Shown here: positions 34,870-45,400 of the stretch, piece after piece | How positions within the stretch are numbered: position 1 is the first letter of the stretch | Layout of the letters: each line of letters begins with the position of its first letter | Assembly: GCA_914767715.1 (NCBI GenBank) | Contig: OU612069.1 | Span: 868,001-932,000 of the forward strand | Direction of reading: 5' to 3' | DNA length: 64,000 bases | Source of the DNA: Membranipora membranacea | Lineage: Eukaryota; Bryozoa; Gymnolaemata; Cheilostomatida; Membraniporidae | Program-made: the position numbers and the translations under genes | Notes under the pieces: model-generated | What the model was told of the DNA's origin: nothing | Seen by the model: only the letters and a program-made list of their open reading frames with translations | Databases searched by the model: none

Positions 34870-35620
34870 GTAAGAACTTCTGGCTTGCATGAACTAAATT
34901 TCAAATTTTGAAAGCTAACATCACTTGTACCGGCGCTATTTCTGCATTATACAATATTACTGGTGGTAAGTGTAGGCACAGACACTGACCAGCACTTTGG
35001 TTATACTATATATAGATGCTGGTCATGAATGGTAAATCGTTACTGCATCAATAATCATCACACAACGATAAAAAAGGTGTTTTTGGGGCTACAAAGTTAC
35101 ACTCAAACAAAGATTATAAATTAACTCAAAGAAGGAGTCATTGACTCAAATCTGTGAGAAAGCTTCGCTGTGGTAACATTGCGGTCTTAATGGTGGTCAA
35201 ACTGGCAACAAACAATCTATTTATTCCTCACCAGTTCCAGTTTGGAGGTGTCATAGATTCGTAATTATTCAATGAAATACAGATAACAGTTTTATGCTGG
35301 TTGATACCTTATCATATAATGTTTGTGGAGTTGTAGAACTCTGTTACATTATCAAGTGTTTACCTCGCTGGCTGCGTGGTAATCGCACACACCCTGTATT
35401 TTACTGGGAGGAGCAAAGCGCTGGATTATTCCTTCATACAGCAGGAAGTCTTCATACTAACAGAGAACCTGCTGACTCATGACACCTGAGGATGTTGACA
35501 GCACAGCGTGTTAGCGATGACTTAACTCGAGCACGCGATCTCTAATTCATTCACCTGGTAGGTAATCGATTCGTTCAGATCTCGAGAGACCGAAAAAAAG
35601 TCAAACCGTCAGCAATAAAA

Positions 35621-35783
35621 ATGGATATCAGCTCCGGGTGTGACGACCGGGGTCCGCTGTCGTTTGAGGAACTGGATTTTATTCCATATCTGGATTTGTC
35701 AGCTACTATGTCACCGCTTCCTCCTGAACTGGAGGGCTGGAATTATACAAACCAAACTGAGACTTCACTCAGACAACACAAAC
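35621..35783 (+). CDS. Candidate alternative first exon C (MDISSGCDD..., 54 residues)
   Basis: ATG in an A-rich context (AAAAATGG) opens a 54-codon acidic segment with FEELDFIPYLDL and PPELEGW and ends in CACAAAC|gtgagt, phase 1. The composition looks coding (few basic residues, conserved-looking hydrophobic/acidic spacing). It would join 44552 as H-SRDVLTP. No known domain is recognised. Confidence 0.5.
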
Positions 35784-36485
35784 GTGAGTTACTCTATAAC
35801 AGAATTCTGCTATTGTTGTCGGATTGTCTGCTGGTCTTATAAAAGTTGTCTATGGTAAACACACTGATGCAGCCTCCTGGAAATATTGACTGGTTTAATA
35901 TTGCAGGCTATTGTAACGGTTTGCAATTAGTTGTTTTTGTTATTGATTCTTCACCTTAGAGGGTTTATTAGGTATGATGTGTGTTATGAAAGATATCTTA
36001 TACATTGTGAACATTTCAATAATTCCTATAAAATAAGTCTTATCTCATGCAAAAAAGATCTTCTTTTCTTAACCCAATTTAAGCTATTAGCCGATTGTAA
36101 TTAAGGAGGCCTCAATAGCCTGAGTAGGGATATAAAATGGCCATTTAAATTCTTTTTACCTAAATGTCTCCTGTGCAAACATTTGATGTGATGACAGGTG
36201 ATATTTATTAGAGTCGATACATGGTAGTATGCTTTCATCTTCTTCCCACAGATATTTAATATTGCATATGGAGATGAACTTTGTTGGACAAGTCCAATGG
36301 CACCAGAGAGTTCGGGATAGTGTCTCTCCTGAAGACGTTAACTCTAAACTCATTTACTATCTAGAGTTGTCTGTCTTGTTCTTGTGGTGGAGTTACTCCC
36401 AACCTGTAATGCAAAATGCACCTGTTGATTGGAAAGCCAGGATGGGGGATTATTTGGGAGTATACAATGAGGTGGTTGATGTGAA

Positions 36486-36546
36486 CAGGGAGAATTAGAG
36501 GAATATCTGTTCTCCCTGATGTGAAACAACAGATATTCCTCTAATT
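36486..36546. repeat. Two overlapping, mutually exclusive hairpins
   Basis: Hairpin 1 pairs AATTAGAGGAATATCTGTT (36493-36511) with 36528-36546, 19 perfect pairs. Hairpin 2 pairs CAGGGAGAA (36486-36494) with TTCTCCCTG (36510-36518). They share bases, so only one can form at a time. Confidence 0.75.
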
Positions 36547-36849
36547 ATGGTTTAACATTAACATAATCAATTCCTACACGGTATGCCTACATCTTCACAA
36601 TTCTTTATTAGAATCATCTGATGTTGATCTATCCTGTTGTCAGTTATAGTCATTATAATGTTCTCAGTGGTTACACATGTAACCAAAAACTGACAAGCGT
36701 TCACATGATAACATGTTTGTCTCTAATGTGACTTACTTACAAACTAAGTGAGAGCGTGCTTATGTAATACAAAGAGGGTGGTTGGCAGCGCCCCGCAGCG
36801 CAACTTTAGCCTTAGCTTCACGTCCGCAGCCAGGTTGAACTCTCATTGA

Positions 36850-36982
36850 TATTATAGTAGTTTAAGTGCTCAAACAGTGCAAGATGCTGGTAGAGGCATT
36901 TCATTATCAACCACTTTAAGTGGTTGATAATCAAATGCCTCTACCAGCATCTTGCACCGTTTGAGCACTTAAACTAATATTA
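36850..36982. mobile_element. Near-perfect long palindrome (foldback MITE-like)
   Basis: Arms of about 62 bases meet at CAACCACTT/TAAGTGGTTG with essentially no loop and only two or three mismatches. Single-arm relatives (GGTTGATAAT.GAATGCC and GTTTGAGCAC blocks) occur at 22951-23005 and 44936-44990, so this is a dispersed family. Confidence 0.85.
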
Positions 36983-37957
36983 TAGCTGACCTGAGTTCCA
37001 AGCAACTGAAATTTAGGATAAATCTGTAAACACACATCATTCATGATGAAGCAAAAATTAGTTACGCCTTGTTGAAATCTGTTGAAAGTTGAAGATAATT
37101 GCATAGTTGGAAGGGAAGTGAAGTTAGAAGAATTATAGGGATGTGATATTACTTCACCTTTTCGACTTGGCTATTCAACACAGCCACAGTGTGACTAGTG
37201 CCCAGAGATAAGAGTTGATAAATGAATGATAATTATATAGTGGGAGCCATTGTGTTTATGTTTATTGTAACACAGGAATTTGAAATTTTGAAATAGGTCG
37301 AAACTTCAAACTCGTATCACTTCTGTGTAGGCGAGGCGGTGTAGCTTCACACGGATTTTGGTAATGTGAGCCTTATTTCTTAGTAAACATCTGGAAGCGA
37401 TATCATAGGCAACGTAGCTCAGACAATTAAAAAATGTGTCTCATCTGTTCGTCTATAAATCATCACAAGCACACGTTCAGATCCTGCTAAAATAACGAAT
37501 ATCTAACAACACATCATAGAGACTCCTTGAACACATAGAACACATAAATAAGGCAATAATTGAGCATTACAGCTGTGGAGAAGTTGTGATTAGCATCCCA
37601 AAAATAGTATTAGCAACTTAATCTGGTCACCAGCTTTGTGCAATCAAAGGATTATCATTCTTCTTCTCACGACCACAAGGAAGGATAGATCAGTCTGATA
37701 CTTGATCACGCGCAGAGGGGGACAAGACTGGAGATTTCTATCTTGGATATCTGCGCTGATTAACCACGATCTTCTCTCTGAACCAACAAATTCCCATCTC
37801 TAGAACTCTTACATGGAGCATCTCTCCAACAATCTTGCCATACCAACAAACGATGGTTTTTGGAATGTCTGGAGTATAGACACTCTTAGCCTTTGATCTT
37901 AGAGTTTTATCGTGATTGCACATACAGCTCTGTAAAGCGTAACTGGAGAGACCGACA

Positions 37958-38072
37958 ATGCTGCAACTCTGCAGATGTTTTCGTCGTGGAGGAGACAGAT
38001 CTAAAAGGAGTAGCTCTGCAGATTCGGAGGACGAGAACTTCGAGTCACTCGGACAAGCTGCCATCAATTCTG
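37958..38072 (+). CDS. Candidate alternative first exon D (MLQLCRCFRR..., 38 residues)
   Basis: The N-terminus has two cysteines and a basic cluster (MLQLCRCFRRGGDRSK), the pattern of palmitoylated membrane-anchoring starts, followed by a Ser/acidic stretch. The exon ends at TCTG|gtgaga in phase 1 and would join 44552 as D-SRDVLTP. If the donor is not used, the frame stays open through a 36-bp repeat to a stop near 38246. Confidence 0.5.
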
Positions 38073-38085
38073 GTGAGATTAGCAA

Positions 38086-38232
38086 TGCTGCAGGTTGGCA
38101 AACCTGTCCCACAATGAACAGTGCTGCTGGTTGGCAAACCTGTCCCACAATGCACAGCCCTGCAGGCTGGCAAACCTGTCCCACGATGCACAGCGCTGCT
38201 GGTTGGCAAACTTGTCCTACAATGCAAGTTGC
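38086..38232 (+). repeat. 36-bp tandem repeat, four copies, open in several frames
   Basis: Units around GGTTGGCAAACCTGTCCCA at 36-base spacing. In the frame of the preceding exon they read as 12-residue repeats GWQTCPTM-[NH]-S-[AP]-A. The period is a multiple of three, so other frames are open too and openness alone does not prove coding. Confidence 0.85.
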
Positions 38233-38612
38233 AGCATTTTCAGTATAATATTCTGATTCATGTCAGATTCTCATATTGTAAAAGGATATTCATATATGTT
38301 CAAAGTCCTGGTTAACTGTATAGGGGGTACCCAACTTAAGTTCTGAGATGACTTGCAATTCGGTCTTGCATGGTTTGAGTTTCGCTACGGTAACCCTTGG
38401 AAAGGGTTTCGATCACTGTTCGAATTTATTATTGCATGGTTTAGTGGTTGTTGATCCTATAATATTCAAGGAAATTCAGTTAATAGACCCATTTGGCTGG
38501 TTTTTCTCCATTTATCAATTAACTTTTAATTTAAATCCTCTCTACCAGATCTTACATTCTACCAAAATAACATACAGCGCAGGATCACGAAATAGAAATA
38601 CTGAATTTAGGC

Positions 38613-40032
38613 TTATTTATGTTCAAATCTCAAAGCCGCTGAAGCTGGTGCCTGGTCAATAGAGTCTGCAGAGAGTGCTGCAGCCAAGATGGATAATTTG
38701 CATAAAATTTGCAGATTTTCTTGAAAGCGTTTGTCATGACCATAAAGAATGGAGAATCCATCGTGTGTGGTCAGTTTTAGATCACTGATGTGCGTGTCGA
38801 GGGATCGTGTCAAGGTTGTTGCTTCCTGGAATGGATGATGCCTGGATGATTTATATAATAATTAGGTTATTACTCTGTGCAGGTGCTCCTAAATGCTCCT
38901 AAATGCAACAATCCATGAAGTTATGATGTAGTGATCTCATGTACATCAACTCATTGCAATACTTAAACAACCACCTACACCACCTCTGAATATACAGCAA
39001 GGAAGAATATGCTAACTGAAAGCGATATTCAATTTCTGTTCTTCAGCCTGCCTAAAACATGTAATAATGAGTACTTTAATGTGTCTGTGTTGCCTCACAG
39101 AAATCTTTCCCTCTTCCTTTCAAACACAGGCAGCGCTGCTGTTGCTGGATATGATGCAACTGCTGTCATCTCGAGTTGACCTACAAGGCAGAATGTATTG
39201 TATATCAACAAAAAAACGGATCGCTTCATTTATACACATTCAAGATATAGACAAACCCAATAACAGTGTTGACTGGTCCTAGCTATCCTATCTGTTCCAT
39301 TGTTGAAAAGGTTGATTGTTTTGGAATGCAAATCATTATAATCGTAAACACAATGCCAGTCTTTTAATCAAGCTTGGATTTTATAAATTAGATATATGAG
39401 GTATCACGTTTCCTCTTTGAATCATACATTGCTACCTACACATAGCCTGAGCTGGCTGTCTGGATCGGGTGGGAGGGAAGGAGGCCCCTCCCACACAGTG
39501 ATAAATTATGATTATGTCACAAGAGATTGATAATCACAATCACTTTGATGATAGTAGGTGGAATCTACATTAAAAATGATATTGTTACATCGGGAGTGAT
39601 TTATCAGAGTAAGGCATTCCACTATTATTGCAGTAGCTATGTGTGATATCGGGTCTGCTGCAACATGAGGCTAGTCATTCATTTATTACTGGAATTGTGA
39701 TCCTGCAGCTGGAATATTGGAGAAGTTGTAGAGTTCAAAATCCAAATAAAGGACTTTGTAATGTGAATTCAAATAGAATCTCAGATGATTATAGGTGTGG
39801 TGTAATCTATGTGGAACTATCTGTTTGCCATCATTATTATTGATTTCTATTTTAATGTCATATTTCTGGTAGTGATTGATGGATTTATTGGTCTAATTTG
39901 ACTAATAATAATATATAAATATTTCATCGGAAAACTATTAACAAATTCTTTCACCCATACCTTCATATTATTGTAATCCTCCTCAGCTGTGAGCCGAAAG
40001 TCTTCTATCATCTTGTTGATTGTCCCGATTAG
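38613..40032 (-). CDS. Partial nested gene, two exons of a coiled-coil-like protein
   Basis: Minus-strand exon 39961-40032 (acceptor CTTTTTAG, donor gtatgg; 24 codons, LIGTINKMIEDFRLTAEE...) joins in phase 0 to 38613-38825 (acceptor CATTCCAG; 70 codons and a TAA stop). The joined segment has a helical, heptad-like pattern of charged and aliphatic residues. The 5' exon(s) were not found; the internal ATG of the first exon could be a start. It would lie inside the long intron of the plus-strand gene. The family was not recognised, and small vesicle-complex subunits are only a guess. Confidence 0.4.
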
Positions 40033-40518
40033 CTAAAAAGAGATCTGTAATTTTCGGCAGAGGAGGCCTATAATTTTGAATCTTCTAGATTCCATTCTCT
40101 TGTAAATTTACTATGATGTGTGTAAGCTACCAGTCCTAGAAAAACTTCCTTTGAATTTGATAGTGTTCTTCCACGGCTTAGCATCTTTAGCCAATAATTA
40201 TCGCTGATCATCATAGTTATAATACATCATAGGACTATACTACAACCCTAAATCTGAGCTTTGGGGTCAAAAGTGAGGGGATGCTGTAGTCCTTTGTAGC
40301 ACCCAATCAGGGACAGGGACATCTCCACACAGCTGTCCTGGTCACTAGTTGTTGTAATAGATCAATTTGAGTTCAATATGCCAGATAGATTTATATCAGA
40401 AAGATTTTTTACGAGGAGTTTTAACAAGGAGTTTTTACGTCATTAGGTACAGGAGTTGTGCTGCTACAAACAGAGGAAAGACTACTTAGGAAATATTTTT
40501 TAGGTAGGTAATTCTGAT

Positions 40519-40548
40519 CAGGTGTTTGGGATATCCCAAACTCCCTGC
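40519..40548. repeat. Short palindromic repeat, family member C
   Basis: Contains the perfect 18-base palindrome GTTTGGGATATCCCAAAC (40524-40541), extended imperfectly to CAGG...CCTG. It is the cleanest copy of the family also seen at 9100, 23490 and 55916. Confidence 0.75.
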
Positions 40549-42481
40549 TCTGATATGCCAGCCACCATCACTGACAGGTTACTTTGCGTTCCAATTTTCT
40601 GAGCGCTGTCTACTTTCGTTATCAGGGTGTCTGAAGTCGGCGAGCTTTCATTGCATTGTTGTGAAGGTAGATCAGAGCAGTTGGGTTTATCTAAGAAACC
40701 AGCATCATATCTACAAGTTTGATCACAGCCCAAATAATCCATTGTGTGTTAATCTATAAGACAGACAATCATCTGAATTGAAATCCTTGTCATGAAATTT
40801 TAAACACATGTTCGAAATACAAACCTCTAAATTCCCTAATCAATAGTTATTCATTACACATTTCAAAACAACAATTTAAATCCAGTTGAGTATAGCCTAA
40901 GTTCCCAAGCTGTTTGATGCCTGTGCTGGTGGCTGAGCAACAACTGCCCTCCACTTGCATAAAATGCCTTTGGCACCACTACAGCCATAATCTGTGTATT
41001 GTTGTTATCTCGAAGTTGTCACGCTACTGAACACAGTGGTCTAACGTCGCTCTCTCTGTTATGTAAGAATAACAATTTAAAACCCGGGTGTCAAATCGGT
41101 GCACATTTTTCCAAGAAACTCATTCAGTCGAGCTGATTACTCGCTGCACTTTACTCTGCACTTACTCTGCACTTACTCCGTACTTACTCGACACGGACAA
41201 CAAACACCTGCTGCAGTAAGTGACAGTAGGTTCTGCACAGTTTCATCACTTTTGGATACATGTTTTTGGTTTACCAGTTAACTCAGTGATGCATACTCGA
41301 CTAGACTTCTAGGCATATTTAGTAAAATGTGTGACGAACGAGAGAAAACCTGATGGTAGATTTCACTGTTCTGCAGCGTTCAAACAAGTGCACTGTTGAA
41401 GTCGCTGACCAGATAAGAACTTTGACATCATACATGCGGAATTTCAAACATTAATTGGAGGAAGCAAGCTCAAAACACGTGATTATACGATAGAAAGTAA
41501 GCTTATCTCAGCATTGTGTTTCTCCTTCAAAGTCGGCAAGCTCAACACTGCACCATCTTATCAATGACTTTATTTATTATCTTTGATCTTATATCCTATC
41601 TATCAGTCTATCTATAGGCCATATAGTGGGCATGGAAACCGCAGCACTACTATTGATATCGGGTTATAAGTCGCTTATCAAACAGCCATCATAGTTTGCT
41701 CATCATCATTACCAAACCGATGAAAAGGTCATTATTCCATCTCTTGTGCAGTACAGTAACATCACCACTAAACGTTTTACCAGAGCAGACATTTTAATTG
41801 CCAAAATTTGAGTTGTAAAAACATCATTATAAGCTAAATTGTTGGTTTGCACTTTGCAAAAAACAACAATTCGGTTTCAATTCGGCGACATTATTGGCAT
41901 TCGCTCAGAACGGCAGGCAAACTATCAACGATTGTAGCATCCATAGCTCTCTAGGATACACAGACAGTGGATTATTGAAGTGGATTATAATAACAGTGCA
42001 ACCTGCCGTAATCATAGTTATATCTGCTGTGTGGACAGGCCGGATCACCATCGCCTGAGGGGGAAACTGGCACTCAATTTTCACTAGACATGCTCTGCTG
42101 AGGATACTAATAGGATTTCAAAGGATTTAGTGGAAGCTGATAACAGAATAATAGCTCATCATCTACACTCAGTCACTATCATTATTATTGTGCAAACATC
42201 ATAGAGTGAAATTATTGTCAACGTAGCACCATAGCAGCTCTACGTCCTGGGCATAGCGCAACGTGAGGACACACTGAGCTACACTGTATATAAGTCTACT
42301 ACACTAAAATACTACTACACTCAAAAACCAACAACAACGTAGGGTTTAGTAGATTTTATTCAGTCTTTCACCATATTATGGATACTTTTCTGCAAACATA
42401 AAGGATTTCTGCCACAGCTTACAGATTACAATAGACTGCAAGAATAGTACAGTGCAGTTACAGCAGAGTCCATCGTACAGC

Positions 42482-45400
42482 ATGGGGAACGTTAATTGTA
42501 CGGCTGGTAACAAACACCCCGAAGATCTACCATATCGCCCCAAAGAACCTCTAGGCGAAGATCGATGGCACGATGCTGTCCAGGATTTTGATGATCCAAT
42601 CGCAGCAAAGTCTTCAGAACAACAACAACCTGGTATAGTTAATAATACTGTTTTATCGTCTGGGGATCAGAGTATATTTATCGTCTGGGGAGAGTATATT
42701 TATCGTCTGGGGATCAGAGTATATTTATCGTCTGGGGATCAGAGTATATTTATCGTCTGGGGAGAGTATATTTATCGTCTGGGGATCAAAGTATACTCGG
42801 GAGGGAAGTGGAAAGAATTGAGTGACCCTGTTGGCGGTGGCCTATCATCATTGTTTTTATGTTATGTTAACTGTGGCAGTTTTCGCTGTAGCTGTCCTAA
42901 TGTTTTTTTATTACGCTTTGAATTGAAATAGTATGTATCTTGTAAATCTCTTGTTTCACAGAGGTTACCTACAGAGGTTATTAATTTGCATTTGCTGGAG
43001 CTTTTGGTTTCTTGGTTGACTGCCCCTAACACTTACAATACAAGTCTCCCTATTGGTAGGGAAGCTCCCAGTTTTAAGGGTTCCCTTCTCTCTAGTTCTG
43101 TTTTTCTCCCTTTCTTTGGCTTCCTTTGCTCAGAAATCTTTTTAAAGCTTTGCTCTGCAAGGGAAACCATGTTTTACTCCCTCCATAGAAGTATGCTGTT
43201 TGGGATGTTGGGTTGTTGGGATGTTGGGTTGTTGGGATGTTGGGTTATTGGGTTTATTACAAGTCATTGGCACTTTTTAGAGCTGGTTTGGTAGCTAGAT
43301 ATTTGATAGCTGGTGCACTCTACATAACATACATACTGGTAATATTCCAGTTCCAAGTAAACAAGCGGATTATTTAAAATTAAACTCTGATTCTTTAAAT
43401 GAAGAATTCTCATAGTAGTCACACATATTGACTGAGATTGTTTTAAGCCATCTTCATTTTTTAATTAATCAAACTTTGTGTCTAACTCTTATCATCATCA
43501 GCAAAACAAGCCGCTAATCTTCAAACTCATTGAAGTTCTCTAGAAAATATTTGTGGAATGGCAGCTGGCAGTGTCACGACTTTGTGATATAATTTGATAC
43601 AATGTTACGTTACAGATAACATTGTGTATCTGGGAACCTTATCATTTGTACTTTGAGTTGTGGTTTATTGTTTACTTCTAATAGTAAGAAGGCTCCCTAA
43701 CTTCCGATACAACATAAGACTCTCGCATTATTGGTATTTTTCATCTTTACCTCATGGATTCGTGCCTGACTTGGTTTGTATGAATGGTGAGAGGCAAGAT
43801 GGCAGAAATTGTCGTTTCATAGCGGTAACGACGATTAAAACATATCAAGTACTAAATAACATAATACTACAAAATTAATAGAAAAATGGATGAAATGATT
43901 TTACAATACGCTGAAATATGAAAAGGCATCACACACAGTGATGGAATTCTACTCTGTGATCAGGTTCAAGTCTGTGATGGGAAATTTTAAATTGTGTTGG
44001 CATGCGATCAATCATTGATTGGCATAACCGGGCCAACATTTTTTGACATTCTCCCAGGACTGGATTTATGAATTTAAAAATATCACGTCATGCGATTCTT
44101 TGAAATTGATGATGACACAGTCGCTGTGTGTATTCAGACAAAATCACCTTCTGGAAAGTTGGCATGACTTTTGGATCCTGTCGTTGGACTCTTGGCAACA
44201 GTGTTAGAATCTGCATAATCATGGTTTAAATATTCGTGCCTACTCAACACTCTTTATTTCTTTCTTTATATAATGTTAATTTATGGCATTCCCGATGAGG
44301 TTTCGATGATATTTGGAGACCAGCTGGCCGGAAATTAATCGTAATTATAAATGCCAGTGGAAGGCAGCTGGTCAAATTGGCATAAATTGGTCTCTGGATT
44401 CTGTTCTGTGAGATGTCTGAGTGACACAAACAATATCCTCTAATCGATCACTTACTGTGTAGAACCACTTCCGTAGCTTTTCTCTGTAAGCAATAAAAAC
44501 TCTCCGTTTACATTAATTTTTATTATTTATTGTTTTTATGGTTTTTAACAGATTCCCGAGATGTACTTACTCCTACAAGAAAGCACCCGAAGAAAAACAA
44601 AAACAAGAAACAGAACAAAAAAGATAAAAAGGATAATAAAAAACTCTCTTCGGCTCCAACTTCTGATGACAAGGAGAATGCTGATATCGAGACGAGCTTC
44701 GAAAAGTCAGCAGATGAGAGAACAACTCCTGATACAATAAATGGAACACAAGAGGGCGCTTACCCTAGCCCTAGTTCTATACCATCATCAGAGGCTCCAG
44801 CACACTCGTCCCCTTGTGCTGAACACACATCTCCAACAGAGAACTCCAAGGATACACAGCAGGTATAAACTGTTAAACTCTAATCCTGGGCCAACTCAGG
44901 TTGCAGCTGTTAGCGGCATTAAATTATCAGTTGATACTGGTTGATAATGGAATGCCACAGACAACAATCTGGTAATGGTTTGAGCACGTAGGTGAGCGTT
45001 TACGACATTCCATCACCAATCACTCTCACGGTCAGAGATGAATGCTGATTTAACATTCAGCATTTCCACCCTAAAATTAGAAAGTGTGTCTGCGCTGGAC
45101 TTTTAATCTTTTTGGTTTTGTTTTTAAAATTCCAGAATCAAAATAAATCTAAACAGACAGACAGTCATGTGAAATTTTCGCTTTCACTTCAGCATGACCA
45201 CAATATCCCTTTATGTACTGTATGCGGTAGACATCAAGCAATGGGGTATTAGACTACTGGAAAGTGTTTACTGGTTGCATCAACTAATTATCGGTGTCCA
45301 GTGACTCAACCAATGGAGATGTCAATGATGCTTGATTACGCGACCACCCAGCATTTCGGCTGGTCAAAGGTGCATTCGATCAAACTCTGCACACATCACA

